64,000 bases of DNA from Demequina sp. NBRC 110052 (GTDB taxonomy: Bacteria > Actinomycetota > Actinomycetes > Actinomycetales > Demequinaceae). Numbering within the stretch: position 1 is the stretch's first letter; the number at the start of each line of letters is the position of its first letter. This document shows, in pieces, positions 12,293 to 20,723 of this stretch. A program made the translations under genes and the position numbers. The stretch spans positions 806,001 to 870,000 of the forward strand of contig NZ_BBRI01000002.1 in NCBI RefSeq assembly GCF_002090075.1, read 5' to 3'. A model generated the notes under the pieces. The model did no database searches, was not told the DNA's origin, and worked only from the letters and a program-made list of their open reading frames with translations.

Positions 12293-13273
12293 TCAGCCCG
12301 CGGACACCTTGACGAGGCGGTGGTCCGCAGCGACGACGGTCGGCAGCGCTTCGCTGCCGGTCGGTGGGATGTGCATCACAAGGAAGTCAGCGTAGGTGTG
12401 CGTGACCTTGTCGTCGAACTCGCCGCTCGCGAGCGGCTTGTCGCCGTCGGGCACCGACACCGTGGCGTCCTTTACGGTGAACGCCGAGCTCACCGTGAGC
12501 GGGGCGAACACGAGCGCACCGCCCTCGGCGGTGGCGATCGCGTACGTCGAATCGAAGCTCGGGTTGAACGTGTCGACGTACGAGCCGTCGGCCTCCTTGG
12601 CCTGCTTCGACAGCGCGTCGCGCGCAGCGAAGAGTCGGTCGCGGTACGTGTCCTCGCCGAAGTCGCCCGCGAACTCGTCCTCCGGTCCACCGCGGAGCAG
12701 CTCCAGGTAGTTCTCGATCGCGGTCTGCGGCGGCGGCTCGACCGCGTCCGAGTCGAGCGCGAGCGCGGTCACGCCCGTGGTCTCGCCCGGCATGGCCGGC
12801 AGCGTGGCGCCGGGCACCATGTGCGCCCATCCCCGCAGCTGGTAGTCCGCGAACACCGAATCCTGCACCCACATCAGCACGACCGGCGTGAGATCGTCCT
12901 CGGGCTGCGCGGTGACCATCACGAGCACGCGCGGCCAGTCGTCGCCGCCAGGGGCGTAGGTCGCCTGCATCTCGGAGGGGATGTCGGTGAGGGCGATCTC
13001 ACCGTTCGCCTTCCTGAGCTTGTACTCAGCCTCTCGCGTGGCCTTGACCTGTCCACCGACGCGGTCGGTGAGGAGCGCGGCGTCAAGCGCCGCGTCGGCT
13101 GCGTCGAGCTCGGCGAACGTGTCCTCGATGATGAAGTCCGCCTGCGACTGGATCACGGCCGCCTGCAGTTCCATCTCGCCAGCGGTCACGGGCTCGGGAA
13201 CCTCGGGGGTGCACGCCGCGAGCGCGAGCACCCCTGCCGCTGCCAGGGCGGCGCCGGTGAACATGCGTCTCAT
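12293..13273 (-). CDS. Predicted lipoprotein of unknown function
   Basis: A 326-residue protein with a lipoprotein signal (MRRMFTGAALAAAGVLALAAC, lipobox LAAC with Cys21). The mature part has long helical stretches followed by a beta-rich half with YAPGGDDWPRVLVMVTAQ and VLMWVQDSVFADYQLRGWA. I do not recognise a catalytic motif. The start overlaps the stop of the upstream membrane protein gene by ATGA, so the two are translationally coupled and probably function together at the cell envelope. Confidence 0.75.
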   Translation of the reverse strand: MRRMFTGAALAAAGVLALAACTPEVPEPVTAGEMELQAAVIQSQADFIIEDTFAELDAADAALDAALLTDRVGGQVKATREAEYKLRKANGEIALTDIPSEMQATYAPGGDDWPRVLVMVTAQPEDDLTPVVLMWVQDSVFADYQLRGWAHMVPGATLPAMPGETTGVTALALDSDAVEPPPQTAIENYLELLRGGPEDEFAGDFGEDTYRDRLFAARDALSKQAKEADGSYVDTFNPSFDSTYAIATAEGGALVFAPLTVSSAFTVKDATVSVPDGDKPLASGEFDDKVTHTYADFLVMHIPPTGSEALPTVVAADHRLVKVSAG

Positions 13274-14265
13274 CGTCCGCCCTCCTCGTCCTCGGTGCGC
13301 GGTGCGTACGGGTCGACCGCCTCCCCGGCAGCGGCCTCGTCCTCGTCCGCGTCGGAGCCGTCCCCTGCGTCGGGCTCGTCCATGGCTTCGCCCTCCGGAC
13401 CATCCTTGGCCGCCTCGGCGTCGGCGTCCGCGCCAGGAGCGACCGCTGCGTCGGGCTCGTCCGGGAGGTCCACGGCCGGCACGGCGGCGCCCTCCATGCG
13501 GCGCGCGCGGCGCGAGCCGGGCTTGGCGCCCGAGTCTCCCGTGCCGATGCGCTGGCGGTGCGCGAGCCACTCCTCGCCGCGCGCCTGCAGCGGGCGCACA
13601 TCGATCAGCAGAAGCAGCAGCGCTACGAGGCCTACCGCGCTGAGGATCGCGCCCCACACGATGAGCGGCATCACCCACGCGTCGTTGATGTCCCGGTCGA
13701 GGCGCAGCTCAGCGGAGGTCAGGGGTGAACCGTCGGCGCTCACCACGACGAGGTCGAGGCCCACGGGCACCTGCGCGGCACCGACAGAGACGCGGCCGTG
13801 GCCCGTCCAGTTGTCGCGCCACAGGTCGTCCGACGTATCGAGCAGCTGCTCGAACTCCTCGCCCTCGGGCTCGGCTGACGCCGACGGCTCGGGCGAGGGA
13901 TCCGCTGACGGTGACGGGGACGCGGTGGGAGACGGCTCCGGCGCGGGCTCCGCGACGTCCGTCGTCAGCTCCTCCCAGGTAGGCAGTCCCGTGAGGTACG
14001 TGGACTCCTTGTCGTCGAGCCACGCGTCGAGGTCGGAGGGTCGCGCGGTGAACGCCTCGAGGGTGCCCGAGCCGTCCACAGCGACTCGCCCGTCGGACTC
14101 CAGCGCGAAGGCGACCATATCCGCCGGGACCACCACCACAGCGGTGTCCACCTGCGCGACCGCCTCGACGGTGTCCTCCGGACGCTGCGCCTGCGCAACC
14201 AACCCGACGATCAGCACCACGATGCCGAGCGCCCCGGCGACGAGCGCCATCGTCCTCAATCTCAC
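13270..14265 (-). CDS. Two-helix membrane protein with acidic C-terminal tail
   Basis: A 331-residue protein. One membrane helix at the N-terminus (MALVAGALGIVVLIVGLVAQ), an external domain containing a Pro/Ser/Glu-rich linker (PAPEPSPTASPSPS...), a second helix (WVMPLIVWGAILSAVGLVALLLLLI) and a long acidic Ala/Glu/Asp-rich cytoplasmic tail. The GTG start at 14265 is chosen for the GGGAGGA site 6 nt upstream; the longer frame to 14574 overlaps the divergent gene's promoter region. It is the first gene of the operon with the lipoprotein and the thioredoxin/TPR protein. No enzymatic motif is seen; function unknown. Confidence 0.72.
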   Translation of the reverse strand: MRLRTMALVAGALGIVVLIVGLVAQAQRPEDTVEAVAQVDTAVVVVPADMVAFALESDGRVAVDGSGTLEAFTARPSDLDAWLDDKESTYLTGLPTWEELTTDVAEPAPEPSPTASPSPSADPSPEPSASAEPEGEEFEQLLDTSDDLWRDNWTGHGRVSVGAAQVPVGLDLVVVSADGSPLTSAELRLDRDINDAWVMPLIVWGAILSAVGLVALLLLLIDVRPLQARGEEWLAHRQRIGTGDSGAKPGSRRARRMEGAAVPAVDLPDEPDAAVAPGADADAEAAKDGPEGEAMDEPDAGDGSDADEDEAAAGEAVDPYAPRTEDEEGGR

Positions 14266-14425
14266 GTCTGTCCTCCCTGCAATCTGTAGAACACTGTAGG
14301 AGACAACGCGCGAGCGACGCACCTCGTCACTTTGTCCGCGATGTCGGAGCCCACTACCCTGGGGGTCGAGCCTCGATCCCACCCCCACGGTCGCGGGCTC
14401 GCCCGCACGCCTCGAAGGAGACCCC

Positions 14426-16774
14426 ATGGCCGACGAAAACCTCCCCTTCCCGATCACGATGCGAGGCTTCGATCGCGAAGCGGTCGCCGCCCACATCGCT
14501 CGGCTCGAGGATGAGGTCGCGCAGGCACGCAAGCAGGCCGACGCGGCGAAGACCGAGGCGACGAGCGCGGCCAAGGCGGCAGAGGACGCCTCGCGCCAGC
14601 TCCGCGAGGCCGAGCAGCCGACCTACAAGGGGCTCGGCGCGCGCGTCGAGCAGTTGCTGCGCTCGGCCGAGGAGCAGTCTTCGGACGTCGTGGCGCGCGC
14701 GAACACGCACGCGCAGGACACCGTGGCACGCGCCACCGTCGCCGCTCAGCAGATCCGAGCGCGCGCAGACAATGAGGTCGCCGAGATCCTGGCCCAGAGC
14801 CGCCGCGAGGCCGACGAGGTCCGCACCCAGGCCGAGCACGACGCGGGAAGCACCCGCGAGGCCGCCGAACGCCACGCCGGGGAGATCGCCGAACGCGCCC
14901 GCCGCGAGGCCGAGCGCATCACGTCCGAGGCCGAGAGCCTCGCCGCCGAGCGCAAGGCCGGCGTGGACCGCGAGTTGCACACGCTCCGCGCCACCGTGGA
15001 GCGCGAGGTCACCGAGCTGCGCGTCACGAGCCAGCGCGAGGCGACCGAGCTCGTCGAGTCCGCCCGTGCCGAGGCCGAGACGACGCGCACCGAGGCCGCC
15101 GAGCAGTCGAAGGCGCTGCGCGACGAGGCCGAGTCCATCCTCGAGGCCGCGCGCGCCGAGCGAAGCCGCCACGAGACGGAGATCGCCGAACTGCGCGCGA
15201 CCGCCGACGCTGAGATCGCCGACGTCCGCAACTCCGCCGACAACGAGGCCGCCGCGCTGCGCGCCGAGGGTCAGTCGACGCTGCGCGCCGCGAACGAGGA
15301 GGCGGCTCGCCTGCGCTCCACCGTGGAGGCGGAACTCGGAGCACAGCGCGAGGCCGCGGACCGCGAGATCGCTGCCGCCCGCACCGAGGCTGACGCGTAC
15401 GGCAAGGAGACGCGGTCCGAGGCGGACGCCTACGCGCGTGAGTCCCGTGATGCCCTCAACGCGGAGATCGCGGCGGTGCGCGAGGAGGCGGACGCCTACG
15501 CCAAGGCGACGCGCTCCGAAGCGGACGTGTACGCCCGCGAGACGCGCGAGGAGCTCGAGGCGGAGCTCGCCTCGCGCCGCGCGGAGACCGACGAGTACGA
15601 CCGCACCACGCGCGCCGAGGCCGACGAGTACCGCAAGGCGACGACGGCCGAGGCCGACGAGTACCGCGCGACGACGGCCGCCGAGGCCGACCGCTACAAG
15701 GCGGACACGCTCAGTGCCGCGAACGAGCAGGCCGCCGCGATCGCCAAGGAGGCGGACCAGTACCGCGCGACCACTGTCGCGGACGTGGACCGCTACGCCG
15801 AGGAGACCTCGGCCGCCGCAGACGCCTACATGCGCGACACCCGCGCAGGTGCCGACCGCTACTCGCAGCAGGCCCGCCAGGAGGCAGACGCCTACGCCGA
15901 CCGCGTGCGCACTGAGGCTACCGCAGCGGCGAACGAGATCGCCGCGCAGGCGCAGACCTACGACCGCGAGACCCGTGCCGCAGCCGACCAGCACGACGTG
16001 CAGACGCGCGCGGCCGCAGACTCCGCTCTCGAGGCCGCCGAGGAGTCGGCAGCCCAGACCGTCGCCGCCGCAGAGGCACAGGCGCGCACGATCGTCACGT
16101 CCGCGACCAACGAGGCGAACACTCTCAAGGCCAAGAGCGAGGAGGAGTCGGCGGCGGCCCTCTCCGCCGCGCGCGCCGAGGCGAAGCGCCTGGTCGACGC
16201 CGCCACCGCCGAGACCTCGCAGCTGCGCTCCGAGGCGCACGCCGACGCCGAGTCGGCACGTGAAGAGGCACGCCGCACCCGCGAGGACCTGCAGCTCGAG
16301 ATCGTCCAGCGTCGCGAGGCCAGCGAGCAGGAGCTCAACCGCCTCCACGAGGAGGCCAAGGCCGAGACCCAGGCGATGGTCAATGAGGCACGGGTCCGTG
16401 CGGACGAGGCTGAGCAGCGTCTCAGCGCCGCCATCGAGCGCGCCGAGGTTGTGCGACGCGAGGCCGAAGCGCACGCGCAGACGCTGCTCACCAACGCCCG
16501 CAACAACGCCGACGAGATCGTCACCGACGCGCGTGAGCACGCCGAGACGATCATCTCCGAGGCCGTCTCCGACTCCGAGCGCGAGCGCACCATGGCCGCA
16601 CGTGAGGTCGAGGAGCTCAACCGTCAGCGCGAGTCGATCACCGGCTACCTCGACGACCTGCGCAACCTGCTCGGCGCCGACCCCGTGTCCAACCTCGCGG
16701 CCGCGCAGCGCCTCGCCGCCGAGCACGACGCCGAGGAGGCCGCTGCGGCCGCCGCCGCGTCCGAGGAGTCCTGA
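14426..16774 (+). CDS. Large DivIVA/Scy-like coiled-coil protein
   Basis: A 782-residue protein, almost wholly coiled coil. The first 30 residues (LPFPITMRGFDREAVAAHIARLEDEV) resemble the membrane-binding N-terminus of DivIVA/Wag31. Residues about 321-530 form nineteen tandem 11-residue units with consensus EADxYxxxTRx; the rest is Ala/Glu/Arg-rich heptad-type sequence. The last helix (VSNLAAAQRLAAEHDAEEAAAA) is also charged and Ala-rich. Actinobacterial relatives such as Scy and FilP organise polar growth or cytoskeleton-like assemblies, and hendecad repeats are known in Scy. Such a scaffold role here is inferred from architecture. A GAAGGAGA site precedes the ATG. Confidence 0.82.
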   Translation: MADENLPFPITMRGFDREAVAAHIARLEDEVAQARKQADAAKTEATSAAKAAEDASRQLREAEQPTYKGLGARVEQLLRSAEEQSSDVVARANTHAQDTVARATVAAQQIRARADNEVAEILAQSRREADEVRTQAEHDAGSTREAAERHAGEIAERARREAERITSEAESLAAERKAGVDRELHTLRATVEREVTELRVTSQREATELVESARAEAETTRTEAAEQSKALRDEAESILEAARAERSRHETEIAELRATADAEIADVRNSADNEAAALRAEGQSTLRAANEEAARLRSTVEAELGAQREAADREIAAARTEADAYGKETRSEADAYARESRDALNAEIAAVREEADAYAKATRSEADVYARETREELEAELASRRAETDEYDRTTRAEADEYRKATTAEADEYRATTAAEADRYKADTLSAANEQAAAIAKEADQYRATTVADVDRYAEETSAAADAYMRDTRAGADRYSQQARQEADAYADRVRTEATAAANEIAAQAQTYDRETRAAADQHDVQTRAAADSALEAAEESAAQTVAAAEAQARTIVTSATNEANTLKAKSEEESAAALSAARAEAKRLVDAATAETSQLRSEAHADAESAREEARRTREDLQLEIVQRREASEQELNRLHEEAKAETQAMVNEARVRADEAEQRLSAAIERAEVVRREAEAHAQTLLTNARNNADEIVTDAREHAETIISEAVSDSERERTMAAREVEELNRQRESITGYLDDLRNLLGADPVSNLAAAQRLAAEHDAEEAAAAAAASEES
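15386..16012 (+). repeat. Nineteen tandem 33-bp units encoding hendecads
   Basis: Within the coiled-coil gene, codons for EADAYGKETRS, EADAYARESRD, EADAYAKATRS, EADVYARETRE, ETDEYDRTTRA, EADEYRKATTA and so on follow each other without a gap; the register is kept in all nineteen units although some lack the Tyr. An 11-residue period gives a slightly right-handed coil. Confidence 0.85.
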
Positions 16775-16782
16775 CTCCCGCC

Positions 16783-17184
16783 GTGGACGAGGATCCCCGG
16801 CTCGCACGCGCCGCAGCGATGGACCGCGCTCGCGCGCACGAGTCAGCGCGTGCAGGCCGGATGATCCAGGACTTCGTGCGGGCGGCCGGCGAGGCCGGCA
16901 TCCCCGCCGAGCCCCTCGTGGCGCGCGGCTACGACGGCCGCGGCCTGTACCGCACCAACGTCCAGGGGTGGTATCTCAAGCGCGACCGCAGCGTCGCCGC
17001 GGGCACCGACGGCGAGTTCTACGTGATGTCCGTCCAGGGGGGACTCACCGCGCGACTGCGTGGGGCGCAGCTCGAGCCGTCGGATCCGCCGCTCGAGCTC
17101 GGTCGCGGGGGACGCGACGGAGAATCGCTCCCCCTCGATGAGGCGATCGCGAAGCGGCTCGCAGGCGGAGCCACCTGGGGCTGA
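16783..17184 (+). CDS. Small hypothetical protein downstream of the coiled-coil gene
   Basis: A 133-residue protein with GTG start, 8 bp after the coiled-coil gene stop. The N-terminus is helical and basic (ARAAAMDRARAHESARAGRMIQDF); the centre (GYDGRGLYRTNVQGWYLKRDRSVAAGTDGEFYVMS) looks like a small beta domain; the C-terminus contains PLELGRGGRDGESLPLDEAIAKRL. I do not recognise the family. Its close placement suggests co-transcription with the coiled-coil gene, which is the only hint of function. Confidence 0.65.
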   Translation: MDEDPRLARAAAMDRARAHESARAGRMIQDFVRAAGEAGIPAEPLVARGYDGRGLYRTNVQGWYLKRDRSVAAGTDGEFYVMSVQGGLTARLRGAQLEPSDPPLELGRGGRDGESLPLDEAIAKRLAGGATWG

Positions 17185-17204
17185 CGTCCCTCGACCCTGC
17201 GCGT

Positions 17205-17966
17205 TCAGAGGTCGAACAGTGGGGCCAGCAGCCTCGCGACCTCGCCCGGCGCCTCGAACGCAGCGAGGTGGCCCACGCCGTCGAGGATGACGGGCTCGGT
17301 TCCCAACGCCTGCGCCATCGCGGCCAGGTCGCCTTCCGGGACGAGCGCGTCGAGCGCGCCCCCGATGACGACGGCGGGCACCTCGACGTTCGCGAGCGCG
17401 CCGGTGCGCTCGGGCCGCGCCGCCATCGCTCGCTGTCCCCAAGCAATTCCGTCGCCCGAGTGCTGCCCGATGTTGTCCGCGATGTCCTGCACGAGCGCCT
17501 CGCGTGCCTTGCCCTGCGTGCCGATCAGTCCCTCGGCCATTGCGCGCGGGTCCGGGGCACCGTCAGCGCCGTCGAGCGCGGCAGCCGTCTCCAGCCGCTT
17601 CGCGCGCGCCTCCTCGGCGTCTGCCGTCGCCCGCGTAGCGATGAGTCCGAGCCCCGCCACCGCGTCGGGCTGGCGCTCCACGACCGCCATCGCGACGTAG
17701 CCGCCCATCGAGCAGCCGATCCAGGCGGCGGCGTCGTGACCTGTCGCCTCCCGCATCGCGGCGACGGCCGCGTCGGCGATGAGCTCGAGCGAGGGCTCCT
17801 CGTCCGGTAGGGGCATCTCGCCGATGCCAGGCATGTCGAACGAGATGACATCGCCGTGCACCGCGCCTGCGTCGGCGAGAGCCGCGAGCAGCGGCTCCCA
17901 CTGTGCGCGGTCCACGGGGAAGGCGTTGAGGAGCACCACGGGGGTGCCGTCGGGGATCGAGGTCAC
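17205..17966 (-). CDS. Alpha/beta-hydrolase (class unspecified)
   Basis: A 253-residue alpha/beta-hydrolase. It has the oxyanion region VVLLNAFPVDRAQWEPLLAAL, the nucleophile elbow GCSMGGY (Ser in GxSxG), and a late DALVPEGD Asp plus GVGHLAAFEAP His, so the catalytic triad is complete. The GTG start at 17966 has an AGAGGA site upstream; the longer frame has no such support. The HL/MhpC-type layout suggests an esterase or carboxylic-ester hydrolase; substrate unknown. It is 50 bp downstream of a second hydrolase gene on the same strand. Confidence 0.85.
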   Translation of the reverse strand: MTSIPDGTPVVLLNAFPVDRAQWEPLLAALADAGAVHGDVISFDMPGIGEMPLPDEEPSLELIADAAVAAMREATGHDAAAWIGCSMGGYVAMAVVERQPDAVAGLGLIATRATADAEEARAKRLETAAALDGADGAPDPRAMAEGLIGTQGKAREALVQDIADNIGQHSGDGIAWGQRAMAARPERTGALANVEVPAVVIGGALDALVPEGDLAAMAQALGTEPVILDGVGHLAAFEAPGEVARLLAPLFDL

Positions 17967-18016
17967 GACCGGTCCTCTCCTGACGTTGGTGCGGCTGCCC
18001 GTCGGCAGCCGCGTCT

Positions 18017-18772
18017 CTATTGCACCACGGACGCCGGCACGTGCGTGGGCAGCGGCGCTCGGCGCGGCGCGACCCTTGCGACGATCTCGTCCAGGACGAG
18101 ACGCACGTGCTTCTCCCCCACCCACAGGTGCTTGGCGTCCTCGACGGCGACCAGCTCCAGCTGCGTGAGCGGCGTGAAACGGTCGCGGGCCTCGTCGGGC
18201 TTCAGGAAGTCGTCGTGCTCGGGCACGAGCGCCGTCACGGGCTTGCCGGAGGCCGCCCAGTTCTCGAGGTCCTGCTCCTTCGCCCGGTGCAGGGGCGGCG
18301 ACAGCAGGATCGCGCCACGCACGTCCTCCTCGGCACCGTGCATGAGCGTGACCTCGGTGCCGAAGCTCCAGCCCACGAGCCACGGCGTCGGAAGCCCCCG
18401 CTCCTTGACGTAGGCGACGGCGGCGCGCAGGTCGTGCGCCTCCCCCACGCCTCCCTCGAACTCACCCTCGGAGGTGCCGCGCGGCGAGGCTGTGCCGCGA
18501 GTATTGAAGCGCAGCACCGCGACATCCGCCAGATAGGGCAGGCGCCACGCGGCCTTGCGGTACACGTGGGAATCCATGAAGCCGCCGTGCGTTGGCAGCG
18601 GGTGCAGGGTCACGAGCACCGCCTCGACATTGCCCGAGGCGGGCAGCGCGAGCTCACCGACGAGCGTGAGCCCGTCCTCGGTGCGCAGCTCGATGTCCTC
18701 CCGGACAGCCGGCAGGACCGTCATCGAGCGGATCTCCGCGAGCTCCTCGCCTGTGCCATCCGTGTCAGCCAC
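18017..18772 (-). CDS. COG2945-type alpha/beta-hydrolase
   Basis: A 251-residue protein of the predicted alpha/beta-hydrolase family with LHPLPTHGGFMDSHVYRKAAW, VLRFNTRGTASPRG, GVGEAHDLRAAVAYV, nucleophile GWSFG, PEHDDFLKP and a terminal KHLWVGE His. The triad appears intact; family members hydrolyse small esters or lactones. The GTG at 18772 is preferred for a GGAGG tract 4 nt upstream; an in-frame ATG at 18784 is the alternative. The start overlaps the end of the upstream small gene by 8 nt, so they are co-transcribed. Confidence 0.8.
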   Translation of the reverse strand: MADTDGTGEELAEIRSMTVLPAVREDIELRTEDGLTLVGELALPASGNVEAVLVTLHPLPTHGGFMDSHVYRKAAWRLPYLADVAVLRFNTRGTASPRGTSEGEFEGGVGEAHDLRAAVAYVKERGLPTPWLVGWSFGTEVTLMHGAEEDVRGAILLSPPLHRAKEQDLENWAASGKPVTALVPEHDDFLKPDEARDRFTPLTQLELVAVEDAKHLWVGEKHVRLVLDEIVARVAPRRAPLPTHVPASVVQ

Positions 18773-19076
18773 GCGACCTCCCATAGGTGTTCCAGCAGTG
18801 CGTATGCCAGTGCCTGCGCGCCGCGGCTGCGGCCTCGGCTCCGAACAGGCCATCGGCGGCCCACGCCACGAGGTGCGGCGTGGAGCCGTCGATCTCCTGG
18901 CTGCAGGCAGGGCACACGTACGTCTTGTCCGTGGGTCGAGGCACCGCGACGCGGTACTCCTCGCCGCCCGGACCGATCTCGCGCCGCGCGCCCACCGAGC
19001 CCGCGAGGCGCTCGACGTCCAGCTCGGCGTGAGGCTGGCCGTACGGGCGCTTCGAGGAACGGCGCTTCGAGGGCAT
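18765..19076 (-). CDS. Small Cys/His-motif protein of unknown function
   Basis: A 103-residue basic protein beginning MPSKRRSSKRPYGQPHAELD. It has a CPACSQEI Cys pair and a C-terminal RRHWHTHCW cluster, which together could hold a zinc ion. Related actinobacterial proteins are often labelled ATP/GTP-binding without evidence; no P-loop is present here. A TAGACT hexamer 7 nt before the ATG may be the -10 box. Overlaps the hydrolase gene downstream. Confidence 0.7.
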   Translation of the reverse strand: MPSKRRSSKRPYGQPHAELDVERLAGSVGARREIGPGGEEYRVAVPRPTDKTYVCPACSQEIDGSTPHLVAWAADGLFGAEAAAAARRHWHTHCWNTYGRSRG

Positions 19077-19205
19077 GGTGACCAGTCTACGAAAGGGGGC
19101 AGACGCGTCGGGCGTGCATCGTCTCGTGCCGTTGCGAGCCGGGCGACCCACGCCTCCTCAGCAGCGCCGAGCAGTCCAACCGGGGCGCTGACGCCTCCCG
19201 CGCGC

Positions 19206-20654
19206 TCAGTACGTGCGCGCCGGAGTCTCCACCTCGACGTCCGCAGGAGCGATCTCGCGCGTGCGCAGGGTCTCGCGGTACCAGTACGCCGAGTCCTTCC
19301 AGGTCCGCACGAGCGTGTCGTAGTCCACGTGAACCATGCCGAAGCGCTTGGCGTACCCCTGCGCCCACTCGAAGTTGTCCATGAGCGACCAGGCCATGTA
19401 GCCGCGGACGTCCGCGCCCTCGTCGATCGCGTTCAGCACTGCCTGAAGGTGGCCGCGGAAATAGTCGATGCGGTCCTCATCGCGCACGCGACCGTCCGGC
19501 TCGAGCATGTCGTCCCACGCCGAGCCGTTCTCCGTCACGTAGATCGGCACACCGGTCTCGCGGTGGATCTTCAGCAGGTGCGCGGTGAGCGCGCTCGGGT
19601 CCACGTTCCAGCCCATCGCCGTGCGCTTGCCCAGCGGCGGCATGAACTCGATCTCCTCATCGCCGGGCCACGGGGAGTTCGCCCCCGCCTTGTGGCCGTC
19701 CGCCAGGGTGGCCACGTCCGACGCAGCGGCAGCCTTATGCGGGTTGTGACGCACGAGATGGCTCGCGTAGTAGTTCACGCCGAACCAGTCCACGGCGCCG
19801 TGCATCTCCGCGAGGTCACCCTCGTGCACGAATGACCAGTCGGTCAGGTGCGCGGTATTGGGCTTCAGCACCTCGGGGTACGTGCCGTGCGTGAAGGGCT
19901 CGTGGAACATCGTGTTCGCGAGCGCATCGATGTGTGCCGCCGCCCAGCGGTCCTTGGGGTTCGAGGGGTCCCACGGGCGAGGTGTGTGGCAGTTGTTGAC
20001 GAGACCGATCTGGATCCCGTCGTTCACGCGCTTCATCGCGCGGTACGCGCGAGCGTGAGCGAGGTTGAGGTGATGCGCGGCGACGAGAGCCTCGACGTCA
20101 TCGGCATGACCCGGCGCGTGCGCGCCGGCGCCGTAGCCCACGAACGAGCTCACCCACGGCTCATTGAAGGTGGTCCAGAACTCGACGTCGGCGCCGAACT
20201 CCTCGACCATGCGCGTCGCGTACACCACGAACGCGTCCACCGTGTCGCGGCTCAGCCAGCCGCCCTCGTCCTCGAGGGGCTGGGGCAGGTCCCAGTGGTA
20301 GAGCGTCACGAGCGGACGGATGCCCTTGTCCTTGAGGCGCTCGATGATGCCACGGTAGAAGTCGATGCCCTCCTGGTTGAAGTCGCCGGTGCCGAGCGGC
20401 TGTACGCGCGGCCACGCGATCGAGAAGCGATACGCCTGGAGGCCGAGGTCGGCCATCATGTCGATGTCGCCCTCCCATCGGTGGAAGTGGTCGCAAGCGA
20501 CGTCGCCAGTGTCACCGCCGACGACCTTGCCGGGGGTGTGCGAGAACGTGTCCCAGATGGAGACGCCGCGACCGCCCTCGGTCGCGCCGCCCTCGATCTG
20601 GTAGGACGCCGTGGCGGCGCCGAGCAGGAACGTGTCAGGGAAGCGTGAAGTCAT
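19206..20654 (-). CDS. GH1 beta-glucosidase
   Basis: A 482-residue family 1 glycoside hydrolase. Signatures: FLLGAATASYQIEGG near the N-terminus, CDHFHRWEGDI, acid/base Glu165 in TFNEPWV, and nucleophile Glu375 in YVTENGSAWDD; MAWSLMDNFEWAQGYAKRFG completes the family pattern. It removes terminal beta-linked glucose (or a related sugar) from cellobiose and similar short glycosides in the cytoplasm, since no signal peptide is present. A perfect CGAAACGTTTCG palindrome 14 bp before the start suggests control by a LacI-type repressor, which is not encoded nearby. No sugar transporter adjoins the gene. Confidence 0.95.
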   Translation of the reverse strand: MTSRFPDTFLLGAATASYQIEGGATEGGRGVSIWDTFSHTPGKVVGGDTGDVACDHFHRWEGDIDMMADLGLQAYRFSIAWPRVQPLGTGDFNQEGIDFYRGIIERLKDKGIRPLVTLYHWDLPQPLEDEGGWLSRDTVDAFVVYATRMVEEFGADVEFWTTFNEPWVSSFVGYGAGAHAPGHADDVEALVAAHHLNLAHARAYRAMKRVNDGIQIGLVNNCHTPRPWDPSNPKDRWAAAHIDALANTMFHEPFTHGTYPEVLKPNTAHLTDWSFVHEGDLAEMHGAVDWFGVNYYASHLVRHNPHKAAAASDVATLADGHKAGANSPWPGDEEIEFMPPLGKRTAMGWNVDPSALTAHLLKIHRETGVPIYVTENGSAWDDMLEPDGRVRDEDRIDYFRGHLQAVLNAIDEGADVRGYMAWSLMDNFEWAQGYAKRFGMVHVDYDTLVRTWKDSAYWYRETLRTREIAPADVEVETPARTY

Positions 20655-20668
20655 GGGAACGAGTGTAC

Positions 20669-20680
20669 CGAAACGTTTCG
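20669..20680. promoter_or_regulatory. LacI-type operator upstream of the beta-glucosidase gene
   Basis: CGAAACGTTTCG is a perfect 12-bp palindrome with the central CG typical of LacI-family operators. It sits 14 bp before the start codon, where it would overlap the promoter or initial transcript. Confidence 0.7.
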
Positions 20681-20723
20681 ATACGCACGACCCCAAGGGC
20701 CGGCGCACGGACGTGCTGGAGTG

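Noticed and set aside
14279..14286. GCATCTG-like motif GCAATCTG identical to the element B core
   Set aside because: It is a single 8-mer without the 41-bp partner or the GCGCT/GTCGGGT extension, so chance is sufficient.
15386..16012. Tandem 33-bp periodicity that might be taken for a CRISPR or VNTR array
   Set aside because: The units vary in sequence, keep one reading frame and encode a continuous 11-residue protein repeat; there are no repeat-spacer units.
14354..16807. An 817-codon minus-strand open frame opposite the coiled-coil gene
   Set aside because: It is a composition shadow of the GC-rich repetitive gene; the plus-strand protein has clear coiled-coil design and a ribosome site.
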